Both the position numbers and the translations under genes were made by a program. From positions 1-64,000 of the forward strand of contig NZ_JAHWFK010000023.1 in the NCBI RefSeq assembly GCF_019710575.1: a stretch of DNA of 64,000 bases. Direction: 5' to 3'. A model generated the notes under the pieces. It saw nothing but the letters and a program-made list of their open reading frames with translations, ran no database searches and had not been told where the DNA came from. Shown piece by piece: positions 43,435 to 52,300 of the stretch. The stretch's first letter is position 1, and each line of letters starts with the position of its first letter. Origin of the DNA: Paractinoplanes polyasparticus (lineage in GTDB: Bacteria > Actinomycetota > Actinomycetes > Mycobacteriales > Micromonosporaceae).

Positions 43435-43869
43435 ATGGGTTACGACACTGAGCGGACTAGGTTCCGCGCCTACGGAAACCAACTGATCGGCGCGCATCTG
43501 CGCCTGCGCGAGATGGTCGACGACCTCTACGACGCGCTGGACGAGGGCCGTGACCTCCGGCTGCACTGCCTCGCTCTGTGCACGGCGGTGACGAAGCACC
43601 ACACGGCCGAGGACGCGAACGTGTTCCCGCTGCTGGCCGAGCGGCATCCGGAACTGGCTGATTTTCTGGACGGCCTGCAACGCGACCACGAGATCATCGG
43701 GGGGATGTTGCGGCGGCTGGAGGCGGCGACCACGCACGAGGAGCTGGACGGACTCAGCGCGGTGCTGGAGACGCATTTCATCGGTGAGGAGAAGCGGCTG
43801 ACCGGCGTGCTCAACGCCCTCGAACCGCTCGGCGATCTAGGCATCGAGGTTCCCCTTGGACGTTCCTGA
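43435..43869 (+). CDS. Hemerythrin HHE domain protein
   Basis: The 144-aa four-helix protein has the di-iron hemerythrin histidines and carboxylates: H21 (IGAHLRLRE), H55-H56-x3-E/D (KHHTAEDANVFP), H86 (RDHEII) and H113-x4-E-E (ETHFIGEEKRL). It may bind O2 or NO or act in iron or redox handling. Its stop overlaps the start of the following PLP-enzyme gene by 14 bases. Confidence 0.86.
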   Translation: MGYDTERTRFRAYGNQLIGAHLRLREMVDDLYDALDEGRDLRLHCLALCTAVTKHHTAEDANVFPLLAERHPELADFLDGLQRDHEIIGGMLRRLEAATTHEELDGLSAVLETHFIGEEKRLTGVLNALEPLGDLGIEVPLGRS

Positions 43870-45028
43870 GGCGACCCCCGACTGGCGGAGCAAGGGATTC
43901 TGGCTGCCGGAGGGCACGTTTCCGCTGGACGCGAAGCCGAGCCTGTTCGGCGGGCTGTTCACCTGGCCGCTGCTGGTGCTGCGGCGGGACGCGGCCGAGG
44001 CCAACATCGCGACCATGGCGGCGTACGCCCGGCGGCACGGCTGGGAGTTCGCTCCGCACGCCAAGACGACCATGGCGCCCGGGCTGCTCGCCCGGCAGCT
44101 GGATGCCGGGGCGTGGGGCCTGACCGTGGCCACCCCGAACCAGGCGCTCGTGCTGCGCAAGCTGGGTGTGCCGCGGGTGCTGATCGCCAACGAGGTGCTC
44201 GACCCGACGGCCCTGCACTGGCTGGCCGGGCAGGACGACATCTGGTTCCAGGTCGACTCGGTCGCCGGGGTGGCCGCCGCCGCCCGGGCCGGGGGCCGGT
44301 TGCGGGTTCTCGTCGAGCACGGGCACGACCACGGGCGTACGGGGGTCCGGACGCTCGATGAGCTCGAAGAGGTGGCCCGGGCCGTGGCGGCGGCGCCCGG
44401 CCTCGAACTGGCCGGTCTCACCGCGTACGAGGGTCAGCTGCGCACCGAGCGCGAGGTCGACGACTTCCTGGACCAGGTCGTCGCCGGGTTCGTGCGGTTG
44501 CGGGACGCGGGGCTGCTGCCGGAGCGGCCGATCCTGTCGGCCGGGGGCAGCGCGTGGTTCGACCGGGTCGTCGCCCGGATCGACGTCGACGCCCTGCTCC
44601 TGCTGCGCAGCGGGGCGTCGGTCACCCACGACGACGGGTTCTACCGGGAGCGGACGCCGTTCCTGCGGGTGCCCGGCGAGGGGCCGCTGGCGGCGGCGCT
44701 CGACCTGTGGGCGCAGGTGATCTCGACGCCGGAGCCGGGGCTGGCCCTGGCCGGGATGGGCAAGCGGGACGCGCCGTTCGACGAGGGCCTGCCGGTGCCG
44801 ATGGAGATCAGGCGGCCGGACGGCACGTCGGCTCCGGCCACCGGCCTCGAGGTGACCAAGCTCAACGACCACCACACGTATCTGTCCATCGGGGACGCCC
44901 GGCTCGAGCCGGGCGACCTGGTGCGGTTCGGGATCTCGCATCCGTGCACGGCGTTCGACAAGTGGCGGCACATCCCGGTGGTCGACGACGACCGCCGCGT
45001 GGTGGACGTGCTCGCCACCTGTTTCTGA
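43856..45028 (+). CDS. D-threonine aldolase / D-serine dehydratase-like PLP enzyme
   Basis: The 390-aa protein is a fold-type III PLP enzyme of the DSD1/D-threonine aldolase family. The PLP lysine is K70 (APHAKTTM), and the metal-binding H-x-C pair is H362-C364 (SHPCTAFDKW). The N-terminal barrel is followed by a beta domain. The reaction is either cleavage of D-threonine or dehydration of D-serine. The start is TTG at 43856 with GAGG six bases upstream, overlapping the hemerythrin gene. RidA could remove the enamine it would release. Confidence 0.86.
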   Translation: MDVPEATPDWRSKGFWLPEGTFPLDAKPSLFGGLFTWPLLVLRRDAAEANIATMAAYARRHGWEFAPHAKTTMAPGLLARQLDAGAWGLTVATPNQALVLRKLGVPRVLIANEVLDPTALHWLAGQDDIWFQVDSVAGVAAAARAGGRLRVLVEHGHDHGRTGVRTLDELEEVARAVAAAPGLELAGLTAYEGQLRTEREVDDFLDQVVAGFVRLRDAGLLPERPILSAGGSAWFDRVVARIDVDALLLLRSGASVTHDDGFYRERTPFLRVPGEGPLAAALDLWAQVISTPEPGLALAGMGKRDAPFDEGLPVPMEIRRPDGTSAPATGLEVTKLNDHHTYLSIGDARLEPGDLVRFGISHPCTAFDKWRHIPVVDDDRRVVDVLATCF

Positions 45029-45066
45029 TCTCGTCCTCGCGGGCAGACTGCGGACAGGGGGGATTG

Positions 45067-45831
45067 ATGGCCGTCGCTGATGGGCAGGGTGTTTTCCGGG
45101 TTCGCTTCGATTGGGGGCCGGTCGGCGCGGACGCGGTCGCGCCGGGTGCGGCCTACGTCGCCGTGGTGGACGTGCTCTCGTTCACGACCACGCTGACGGT
45201 GGCGATCGAGCAGGGCATCAGCGTCCTGCCGTACCGCTGGCGGGACGACTCGGCGGTGGCGGTGGCCCGGCTGCACGGGGCGATGCTGGCCGTGCTGCGG
45301 TCGCAGGCCGGGCCGGGACAGATCACGCTCTCGCCCGAAAGCATCCTCAACACCGACCTCGAGGCCGCGAAGATCGACCGCCTGGTGCTGCCCTCGCCCA
45401 ACGGATCGGCGATCTCGGCGCGGCTGGCCGACGCCGGTGCCACGGTCGTCGGGGTGTGCCTGCGCAACGCCGCGGTCGCGGCCGAGTGGGTGGCCGAGCG
45501 GACCGCGGGCCGGCCCGTGGCCGTGGTGGCGGCGGGCGAGCGGTGGCCCGACGGGTCGTTGCGGCCGGCCGTCGAGGATCTGTGGGGCGCCGGCGCGTTC
45601 CTGGCCGCGCTGGCCGAGGCGGACGGCGGAGCCGGGTTCTCGCCCGAGGCGCTGACCGCGGTCGCGGCCTACCACGGCGTGGCCGATCGGCTCGCGACCG
45701 CTCTGCCGGAGTCGGTGAGCGGTCGCGAGCTGCGGGTCAACGGCTTCGCGGGCGACGTCACGGTGGCCGCAGCCGTCGGCGCCGGCCCCGTGGTGCCGGT
45801 CCTGCGGGACGGCTGGTTCGTTCCCGCCTGA
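45067..45831 (+). CDS. ComB-family 2-phosphosulfolactate phosphatase-like protein
   Basis: The 254-aa protein matches the ComB fold, with VVDVLSFTTTLTVAIEQG near 33-50 and LVLPSPNGSAIS near 105-116. In methanogens ComB dephosphorylates 2-phosphosulfolactate in coenzyme M synthesis. Actinobacteria mostly lack that pathway and the role of these homologues is unclear. The ATG follows GGGGGGATTG. The reading frame extends upstream in the shadow of the previous gene. Confidence 0.8.
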   Translation: MAVADGQGVFRVRFDWGPVGADAVAPGAAYVAVVDVLSFTTTLTVAIEQGISVLPYRWRDDSAVAVARLHGAMLAVLRSQAGPGQITLSPESILNTDLEAAKIDRLVLPSPNGSAISARLADAGATVVGVCLRNAAVAAEWVAERTAGRPVAVVAAGERWPDGSLRPAVEDLWGAGAFLAALAEADGGAGFSPEALTAVAAYHGVADRLATALPESVSGRELRVNGFAGDVTVAAAVGAGPVVPVLRDGWFVPA

Positions 45832-45834
45832 CGA

Positions 45835-46845
45835 CTACTCGCGCGCGGGGCTGTGAGTGCTGAAGGCCAGCGTGTCGTACGGGAACGGCAGGGGGTCGAC
45901 AGTGGTCACCGCGTCGAGCCGCTCCACCAGCGCCGCGTCCAGATCCCAGCCGGTCGCGCCCAGATTGGACTCGAGCTGCTGCATGCTGCGCGCCCCGATG
46001 ATCGGTGCGGTGACAGCCGGGCGGCCGAGCAGCCAGTTGAGGGCCACCTGTGCCTGCTCGCGGCCCGCCTCCCGGGCCACCGCGGCCAACTCGTCGAGCA
46101 CCCGCCACGTGCGGTCGTTGTCGTACACCGCCCACCGCTCGCCCCAGTTCTCGCTGTCGGCCGTCCCGACGCGGCTTCCGGCCGGCGCCGACCCGCCCCG
46201 CTGGTAGCGCCCGGTCAGCCAGCCCCCGCGCAACGGGCTCCACGGCAGCACGCCCAGGCCCGCGTCGGCGGCCAACGGCCCCTGCTCCCACTCGAATTCG
46301 CGGTCGAGCAGGTTGTAGCGCGGCTGGATCGCGGCGAACGGCTCCCACCCGCGCTTGTCGGCGACGCCCAGCGCCTTCTGGATCTGCCATGCCGCCCAGT
46401 TGCTGACCGCCAGGTGACGCACCTTGCCGCTGGCCACCAGCAGGTCGAGGGTGCGCACGACCTCTTCCACCGGTGCGGCCGGGTCCCAGCCGTGCACGTG
46501 GTAGAGGTCGATGTGGTCGGTGCCCAGGCGGCGCAGGCTGCCCTCGGCGGCGGTCATCACGTGTTTGCGGCCCAGACCCTCGCGGTTGCCGCCCGGGCCC
46601 CAGCGCACCTTGGTCGAGATCACCCAGTCGTCGCGGTCGTGCTGCTTGAGCCAGCGGCCGACGATCTCCTCGGAGCGGCCGGCGCCGTACGCGTCGGCCG
46701 TGTCGAGGAACGTGCCGCCGGCCTCGGCGAACCGGTCCATCATGCGGTGGCTGGTCTCCTCGTCGCTCTCCCGCCCGAAGGTCATGGCCCCCAGGCAGAG
46801 CTCGCTCACGGCCAGCGACGTGCGTCCCAGAAATCGATAGCGCAT
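45835..46845 (-). CDS. Aldo/keto reductase
   Basis: The 336-aa NADPH-dependent oxidoreductase has the catalytic tetrad of the AKR family: D49 and Y54 (TFLDTADAYGAGRSE), K79 (VISTKVRW) and H118 (LYHVHGWD). Near the C-terminus GARSMQQLESN binds the cofactor phosphate. It resembles the voltage-gated-channel beta-type AKRs. It starts 47 bases from the divergent MocR regulator, which may control it. Confidence 0.9.
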   Translation of the reverse strand: MRYRFLGRTSLAVSELCLGAMTFGRESDEETSHRMMDRFAEAGGTFLDTADAYGAGRSEEIVGRWLKQHDRDDWVISTKVRWGPGGNREGLGRKHVMTAAEGSLRRLGTDHIDLYHVHGWDPAAPVEEVVRTLDLLVASGKVRHLAVSNWAAWQIQKALGVADKRGWEPFAAIQPRYNLLDREFEWEQGPLAADAGLGVLPWSPLRGGWLTGRYQRGGSAPAGSRVGTADSENWGERWAVYDNDRTWRVLDELAAVAREAGREQAQVALNWLLGRPAVTAPIIGARSMQQLESNLGATGWDLDAALVERLDAVTTVDPLPFPYDTLAFSTHSPARE

Positions 46846-46856
46846 GCGGCCGAGCC

Positions 46857-46890
46857 TATGACCGGATCGGTTCGGTCGTACGATCCGAAC
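46857..46890 (+). promoter_or_regulatory. mocR promoter region with inverted repeat
   Basis: TATGAC (46857-46862) and TACGAT (46879-46884) are separated by 16 bases. The -10 lies inside the inverted repeat GTTCGG-N9-CCGAAC (46870-46890). The ATG at 46893 is only eight bases past the -10, so the mRNA is probably leaderless. The repeat is a likely autoregulatory site and overlaps the region before the divergent aldo/keto reductase. Confidence 0.55.
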
Positions 46891-46892
46891 TC

Positions 46893-48260
46893 ATGCCGGA
46901 ATCCCGTACCAATTCGGCCTGGGAGACGCTGCTCGACCTGCCCGCCCAGGGCCCGCGGCACGTCGCGCTGGCCACGGCGCTGCGAGCGGCGATCCGCGCC
47001 GGACGGCTGCCGACCGGCGCCGCGCTGCCGCCGAGCCGTCTGCTCGCGCCGGCGCTGGGCTGCTCGCGCTGGGTCGTCACGCAGGCGTACGCGCAGTTGG
47101 CAACCGAGGGCTACGTGACCGGCCGGACCGGTTCGGCCACCCGGGTGCGCTGGTCCGCGGGCGCCGATCGGTCGCCGCCGGCGGTGGCGGCGCCGGCGGC
47201 CCGGCCCCTGTTCGACCTCGCCCCGGGGCTGCCCGATCTGCGGGCCTTCCCGCGCCGGCAGTGGGCGGACGCGCTGGCCCGGGCGGCCGCCGACGCCGAC
47301 CTCGGCCATCCGCCGCCGGGTGGTCTGCCCGGGCTGCGGGCCGTGCTGGCCGAATATCTCGCTCGCTCGCGGGGCGCGGTCACGACGGCTTCCTCGGTGA
47401 CCGTCTGCGCGGGCATCCGGGATGCCGTCGGCCGTCTGTGCCGGGGGCTGGCGTCGGCCGGGCATCGCGAGATCGCGGTGGAGGATCCGGGGTGGGGCGC
47501 GTTGCGCTCGGCGGTGACGGCGGCCGGCCTGCGGCCGCGGCCGGTTCCGGTGGACGGTGACGGCCTGCGGGTGGCTGAGCTTCCTTCCGGCGTACGGGCG
47601 GTGTTGCTCTCGCCCGCCCACCAGTTCCCGACCGGCGCGGTGCTGTCGCCGGCCCGCCGCGCCGCGCTGATCGACTGGGCCCGCGTCGCCGACGGGCTGA
47701 TCGTCGAGGACGAGTACGACAGCGAGTTCCGCTACGACCGCAAGCCGGTGGGCTGCCTGCAGGGCCTCGACCCGGATCGGGTGGCGCTGGTGGGCTCGGC
47801 CCACAAGACCCTGGCCCCTGCGGTCGGTGTCGGCTGGGCAGTGGTTCCACCGGCCTGGCGTACGGCGGTGGAGGCCGGCCCGGGACCGTCGGTGATCGAC
47901 CAGGCCGCGTTCGCCTCGTTCGTGGCCGCCGGCCGCTACGACCGGCACCTGCACCGGGCCCGTCAGCGCTACCGCGCCCGCCGCGACCTGCTGATCGCCG
48001 AGCTGTCGGGCCACCTGCCGGGTGCGACGACGCAGGGCGTCTCGGCCGGGCTGCACGTGGTCTGCTCGTGGCCCGGCCTGGACGAGACCGAGGTGGCCGC
48101 CGCAGCCCGTTCGGCCGGCGTCGGCGTGATGACGCTGGCCGACTACCGCACGGCGCCCGGCCCGCCGGGGCTGGTTCTCGGTTACGGCAACATCAGCGAT
48201 GCCGCCATACCCCGGGCGGTGGCTGTGCTGGCGTCGGTCAGTCGCCTGGCCAGGGGATAG
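46893..48260 (+). CDS. MocR-type (GntR/aminotransferase) transcriptional regulator
   Basis: The 455-aa regulator has an N-terminal GntR winged helix (about 18-85, SRLLAPALGCSRWVVTQAYAQL) joined to a fold-type I aminotransferase domain. The PLP lysine is K305 (GSAHKTLAPAVG), and EDEYDSEFRYD near 272-282 contributes the cofactor Asp. MocR proteins use PLP or aminated ligands as signals; the PdxR subgroup controls PLP synthesis, but pdxST here lie 40 kb away. It probably represses itself and the divergent reductase. Confidence 0.88.
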   Translation: MPESRTNSAWETLLDLPAQGPRHVALATALRAAIRAGRLPTGAALPPSRLLAPALGCSRWVVTQAYAQLATEGYVTGRTGSATRVRWSAGADRSPPAVAAPAARPLFDLAPGLPDLRAFPRRQWADALARAAADADLGHPPPGGLPGLRAVLAEYLARSRGAVTTASSVTVCAGIRDAVGRLCRGLASAGHREIAVEDPGWGALRSAVTAAGLRPRPVPVDGDGLRVAELPSGVRAVLLSPAHQFPTGAVLSPARRAALIDWARVADGLIVEDEYDSEFRYDRKPVGCLQGLDPDRVALVGSAHKTLAPAVGVGWAVVPPAWRTAVEAGPGPSVIDQAAFASFVAAGRYDRHLHRARQRYRARRDLLIAELSGHLPGATTQGVSAGLHVVCSWPGLDETEVAAAARSAGVGVMTLADYRTAPGPPGLVLGYGNISDAAIPRAVAVLASVSRLARG

Positions 48261-48323
48261 AGGGATAGCGTTTCGTCGGCTTAGGGTCGCTTCATCCGGT
48301 TTGCCGAGCGTTCGGAGCCGCCG

Positions 48324-49022
48324 ATGTCGACCTTTCGCGCCACGAACAACACCCCGCCCAAGGCCCGCGACCCCTATCCGATGAACCCGGCCAAGGCGCG
48401 CCCGGAGGAGCCCGAGGCGCCGATCCCGGACGGGCCGACCGAGCGGATCGGCGCGCGGTCCGGCCGGCGGTGCGGGGCGGCCTTCGTGGCCACGCTGGTG
48501 GCGCTGTTCGCGCTGAACGTGGCCGGGGTGGCGATCTTCGTCTCGTGGCGGGCGTCGAACCTGGCCCGGGTCGCGATGGAACAGCCCGCACCGGTGGCGG
48601 TGGCGCCGCCGGCGTCGGAGAGCTTCGATGTCTCGTACGCCCAGGAGCCGTTGCGGGTGCAGGTGGGGTGTTCGGCGGTGCTCTTCCTCGATCTGGACGA
48701 GCCGCGCTCCGACGCCGCCGAGAAGGCCGGCGACCTGCGGTACGACAGCCGCTGCGGGGACCAGCCGCCGACTCTCGTGCTCGGGTCGGGCGCGGCCGGC
48801 GGCAGTCAGGTCCGCAGCCGGGACCTCGACGCGGCCGGGTGCGCCCGCGCCATCCGGACGAGCCCGATCGGGCCGGGGGCCAGTGTTCCCGTACGCAAGG
48901 GGACCGTTCTCTGTGTGCTGACCGCGGCCACCCCGGCCCGCATGGTGCTGGTCGAGATCGTGGATGTGGGCGCGACCGGGACGGCCGGGATGCGGGCCAC
49001 CTCGTGGAAAGTCGCGGCCTGA
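48324..49022 (+). CDS. Single-span membrane protein with extracytoplasmic Cys-containing domain
   Basis: I recognise no family. The 232-aa protein has a disordered cytosolic N-terminus (1-48), one TM (about 52-73) and an extracytoplasmic domain with four Cys (near 115, 144, 168 and 198), suitable for two disulfides. It lies between mocR and aspS in the same direction. Confidence 0.7.
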   Translation: MSTFRATNNTPPKARDPYPMNPAKARPEEPEAPIPDGPTERIGARSGRRCGAAFVATLVALFALNVAGVAIFVSWRASNLARVAMEQPAPVAVAPPASESFDVSYAQEPLRVQVGCSAVLFLDLDEPRSDAAEKAGDLRYDSRCGDQPPTLVLGSGAAGGSQVRSRDLDAAGCARAIRTSPIGPGASVPVRKGTVLCVLTAATPARMVLVEIVDVGATGTAGMRATSWKVAA

Positions 49023-49092
49023 CGGCGGTCGCCGCGGGCGCCCCTGACAGAATGTCGGGTGCGCCCCAGACCGTTTGTGAGGAGTCCTTCCC

Positions 49093-50895
49093 GTGATTCG
49101 TACCCATGACGCCGGCACCCTGCGCGCAAGCGACGCCGGCACGACGGTGACGCTCGCCGGGTGGGTCGCCCGCCGGCGCGACCACGGCGGTGTCATCTTC
49201 GTCGACCTCCGTGACGCCTCGGGCGTGGTCCAGGTCGTCTTCCGCGAGGAGGACGCGCACGCGCTGCGCAACGAGTTCTGCGTGCTCGTGGTGGGCGAGG
49301 TGTCGGCGCGGCCCGAGGGCAACGCCAACCCCGAGCTGGCGACCGGCGAGATCGAGGTGGTGGCCTCGCAGCTCACCGTCCTCTCCGAGGCCGCCCCGCT
49401 GCCGCTGCCGGTCGACGACACGATCACCGCGTCGGACGACCTGCGGCTCAAGTACCGCTACCTCGACCTGCGCCGCTCCGGCCCGGCCAACGCGCTGCGC
49501 CTGCGCTCGCGGGCCAACCAGATCGCCCGCGAGGTGCTGCACGCCCGCGACTTCAACGAGATCGAGACGCCGACCCTGACCCGGTCGACGCCCGAGGGCG
49601 CCCGCGACTTCCTGGTGCCCGTGCGCCTGCAGCCCGGCACCTGGTACGCCCTGCCGCAGTCGCCCCAGCTGTTCAAGCAGCTGCTCATGGTGGCCGGCAT
49701 GGAGCGGTACTACCAGATCGCCCGCTGCTACCGCGACGAGGACTTCCGCGCCGACCGGCAGCCCGAGTTCACCCAGCTCGACATCGAGATGTCCTTCGTC
49801 ACCCAGGACGACATCATCGCCCTCGGCGAAGAGATCGTCTCGCGGCTGTGGAGCGAGCTCGCCGGCTACCAGGTGCAGCTGCCGATCCCGCGGATCACCT
49901 GGACCGACGCGATGAACCGCTACGGCTCCGACAAGCCCGACCTGCGCTACGGCGTCGAGCTGACCGAGCTGACCGCATACCTGCAGGGCACCGAGTTCCG
50001 CGTGTTCGCGGGCGCCATCGCGGCCGGCGGCTACGTCGGCGCGGTTGTCATGCCCGGCGGCGCCGCGCAGACCCGCAAGGAGCTCGACGGCTGGCAGGAC
50101 TGGGCCAAGGCCCGCGGCGCGCGCGGTCTCGCCTACGTGGTGCTCGACGCCGAGACCGGCGAGGCACGCGGCCCGGTCGCCAAGAACCTCTCCGAGGCGC
50201 ACCTGGCCGGCCTGGCCGACGCGGTCGGGGCCAAGCCGGGCGACGCGATCTTCTTCGCCGCCGCCAACGAGCGCCGCGAGGCGCAGGAACTGCTGGGCGC
50301 GGCCCGCATCGAGATCGCCAAGCGGTCCGGCCTGATCGACGAGTCGGCCTGGGCGTTCTGCTGGGTCGTCGACGCCCCGATGTTCGAGAAGACCGACGAG
50401 GGCGGCTGGACGGCGGTCCACCACCCGTTCACCTCGCCCAACGACGAGTGGCTCGACCGCTTCGAGGACGCGCCCGACCAGGCGCTGGCCTACGCGTACG
50501 ACATCGTCGTCAACGGCAACGAGATCGGCGGCGGCAGCGTCCGTATCCACCGGGCCGACGTGCAGAGCCGGGTCTTCGACCTGCTCGGCATCACGCCCGA
50601 AGAGGCGCAGGACAAGTTCGGCTTCCTGCTCGAGGCGTTCAAGTACGGCCCCCCGCCGCACGCCGGCATCGCGCTCGGCTGGGACCGCACCTGCATGCTG
50701 CTCAGCGGCAACGAGTCGATCCGCGAGGTCATCGCGTTCCCCAAGACCCGCGGCGGCTACGACCCGCTGACCACGGCGCCGACCCCGATCACGGCGCAGC
50801 AGCGGCTCGAGGCCGGCATCGACGCCAAGCCCAAACCAACGGCCGGCACACCCGGCACCGACGGCCAGGCTGTTCCCGTGGAGCGCTCGAACTGA
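49093..50895 (+). CDS. aspS: Aspartyl-tRNA synthetase
   Basis: This 600-aa class II enzyme charges tRNA-Asp. It has the N-terminal OB anticodon domain (VTLAGWVARRRDHGGVIFVD), motif 2 (YYQIARCYRDEDFRADRQPE), the bacterial GAD insertion (after YGSDKPDLRYGVELTEL) and motif 3 (GIALGWDRTCMLL). GTG start with TGAGGAG upstream. A 25-residue disordered tail ends the protein. Confidence 0.95.
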   Translation: MIRTHDAGTLRASDAGTTVTLAGWVARRRDHGGVIFVDLRDASGVVQVVFREEDAHALRNEFCVLVVGEVSARPEGNANPELATGEIEVVASQLTVLSEAAPLPLPVDDTITASDDLRLKYRYLDLRRSGPANALRLRSRANQIAREVLHARDFNEIETPTLTRSTPEGARDFLVPVRLQPGTWYALPQSPQLFKQLLMVAGMERYYQIARCYRDEDFRADRQPEFTQLDIEMSFVTQDDIIALGEEIVSRLWSELAGYQVQLPIPRITWTDAMNRYGSDKPDLRYGVELTELTAYLQGTEFRVFAGAIAAGGYVGAVVMPGGAAQTRKELDGWQDWAKARGARGLAYVVLDAETGEARGPVAKNLSEAHLAGLADAVGAKPGDAIFFAAANERREAQELLGAARIEIAKRSGLIDESAWAFCWVVDAPMFEKTDEGGWTAVHHPFTSPNDEWLDRFEDAPDQALAYAYDIVVNGNEIGGGSVRIHRADVQSRVFDLLGITPEEAQDKFGFLLEAFKYGPPPHAGIALGWDRTCMLLSGNESIREVIAFPKTRGGYDPLTTAPTPITAQQRLEAGIDAKPKPTAGTPGTDGQAVPVERSN

Positions 50896-50907
50896 TCTGA
50901 TCGAGGC

Positions 50908-51702
50908 ATGAGCACTCTCCTCGTCGGCGCATCGGGTTTCCTCGGTTCCGTTCTGGCCCGTCAGGCGACGGCCGCCGGTCATGCCGTGGTGGGCACAGCC
51001 ACCACGGCGTCCGGGGGCTGGGTGCCGGTGGACATCACGGATCGCAAGGCGGTGCGGGCGCTGATCTCGGCCGTACGCCCGAAGCTGGTCATCAACAGCA
51101 CGTGGGGTGGCTGGGCAGTGTCGGCCGACGGGGCAGCCACCGTGGCTGCCGAGGCCGCCGCCGTCGGAGCGCGGCTGGTGCACGTCTCGACCGACGCGCT
51201 GCACGCCGGCCGTCCCGCGCCGTACACAGAGGACGACCCGCCGACACCGGTCAGCCTCTACGGCGCGGCCAAAGCAGCGGCCGAGACCGCGGTGACCGCG
51301 ATCGACCCGTCGGCGGTCATCGTGCGCACGTCGCTGATCTACGGCAACGGCGCGGGCCGATTCGAGCGGTTCGTGCGTGGCCTCCTCGACGGGCAGCCGG
51401 GCACGCTGTTCACCGACGAGATCCGCTGCCCGATCCACGTCGACGACCTGGCCGGCGCCCTGCTCGAACTGGCCGACTCCCGGTTCGCCGGGGTCCTCGA
51501 CGTGGCCGGGCCCGAGGCCGTCTCGCGGGTCGAGTTCGGCCGCCTGATCGCCCGCGCGCACGGGCTCGACCCGGCGGCGCTGCCCGTCGGCCTCAGCACC
51601 GACGCCGGGCTCGGGCCGCGCCCGCTCGACGTCAAACTCGACACGTCGCTGGCCCGCTCGGTGTTGCGGACCCGGCTGCGGCCCGTCTCCGAGGGCTTCT
51701 GA
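50908..51702 (+). CDS. RmlD-like NAD(P)-dependent sugar-nucleotide reductase
   Basis: The 264-aa short-chain dehydrogenase-fold protein has the nucleotide-binding GASGFLG (7-13), an STD segment (VSTDALHAG) and the active-site Y-x3-K (YGAAK near 116-120). That is the RmlD pattern of dTDP-4-dehydrorhamnose reductases. No other rhamnose genes are adjacent, so the substrate is uncertain. It starts 12 bases after aspS, probably in the same transcript. Confidence 0.82.
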   Translation: MSTLLVGASGFLGSVLARQATAAGHAVVGTATTASGGWVPVDITDRKAVRALISAVRPKLVINSTWGGWAVSADGAATVAAEAAAVGARLVHVSTDALHAGRPAPYTEDDPPTPVSLYGAAKAAAETAVTAIDPSAVIVRTSLIYGNGAGRFERFVRGLLDGQPGTLFTDEIRCPIHVDDLAGALLELADSRFAGVLDVAGPEAVSRVEFGRLIARAHGLDPAALPVGLSTDAGLGPRPLDVKLDTSLARSVLRTRLRPVSEGF

Positions 51703-51713
51703 CCGGCCGGCGA

Positions 51714-51797
51714 CGGGTCGGCGTGCGGCTGATCGCCGGGGCTGTGAGGCCGGTCGGGCCAGCGGGTCGGCGTGCGGCTGATCGCCGGGGCTGTGAG
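51714..51797. repeat. Two perfect 35-bp direct repeats
   Basis: Copies at 51714-51748 and 51763-51797 are identical over 35 bases (both contain GGTCGGCGTGCGGCTGATCG) with a 14-base spacer. They occupy nearly the whole gap between the RmlD-like gene and the GyrI-like gene. Confidence 0.88.
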
Positions 51798-51806
51798 ACT
51801 GGCCCG

Positions 51807-52295
51807 GTGCAGCCGACGATTGTCGAGAGAACCGCGCAGTTGTACGTGGGCCGGCGCGAGTCGATCACGATGACGCAGTTCGCGCGGGTCGCCGACCACC
51901 TGCCGACCATGTTCGCCCGGCTCGGCGAGCGCGGCGCCGCGGTCGCGGGCGCACCGTTCTTCCGCTACCGGGTCATCGACATGTCGGCCGACCTGGTCAT
52001 CGAGGCCGGCATCCCGATCGCCGGCCGGGTCGAGCCGCCCGCCCCGATGTTCGTCGAGACGCTCCCCGCCGGTCGCTACGTCACGGTCAGCCACGTCGGC
52101 CATCCCGACGAGTTGATGGCGGTCACCGCCCGCATGCTCGACTGGGCCCGCGACCGCGGCCTCGAGTGGGACATGCAACCCACCCCGACCGGCGAGGTGT
52201 GGGGCTGCCGCCTCGAGGTGCTGCTGACCGACCCGGCCGAGCAGCCCGACATGCACAGGTGGCGCACCGACCTGTTCTTCAAGCTCGCGGACTAG
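51807..52295 (+). CDS. GyrI-like small-molecule-binding domain protein
   Basis: The 162-aa protein has the SOUL/GyrI-like alpha-beta repeat, starting V-Q-P-T-I-V-E-R-T-A-Q-L-Y-V-G-R and containing FFRYRVIDMSADLVIEAGIP and LPAGRYVTVSHVG. Such domains bind hydrophobic ligands or act as gyrase modulators and are often fused to MerR/AraC domains; here it stands alone. GTG start with no clear ribosome site, directly after the direct repeats. Confidence 0.8.
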   Translation: MQPTIVERTAQLYVGRRESITMTQFARVADHLPTMFARLGERGAAVAGAPFFRYRVIDMSADLVIEAGIPIAGRVEPPAPMFVETLPAGRYVTVSHVGHPDELMAVTARMLDWARDRGLEWDMQPTPTGEVWGCRLEVLLTDPAEQPDMHRWRTDLFFKLAD

Positions 52296-52300
52296 CCGCG

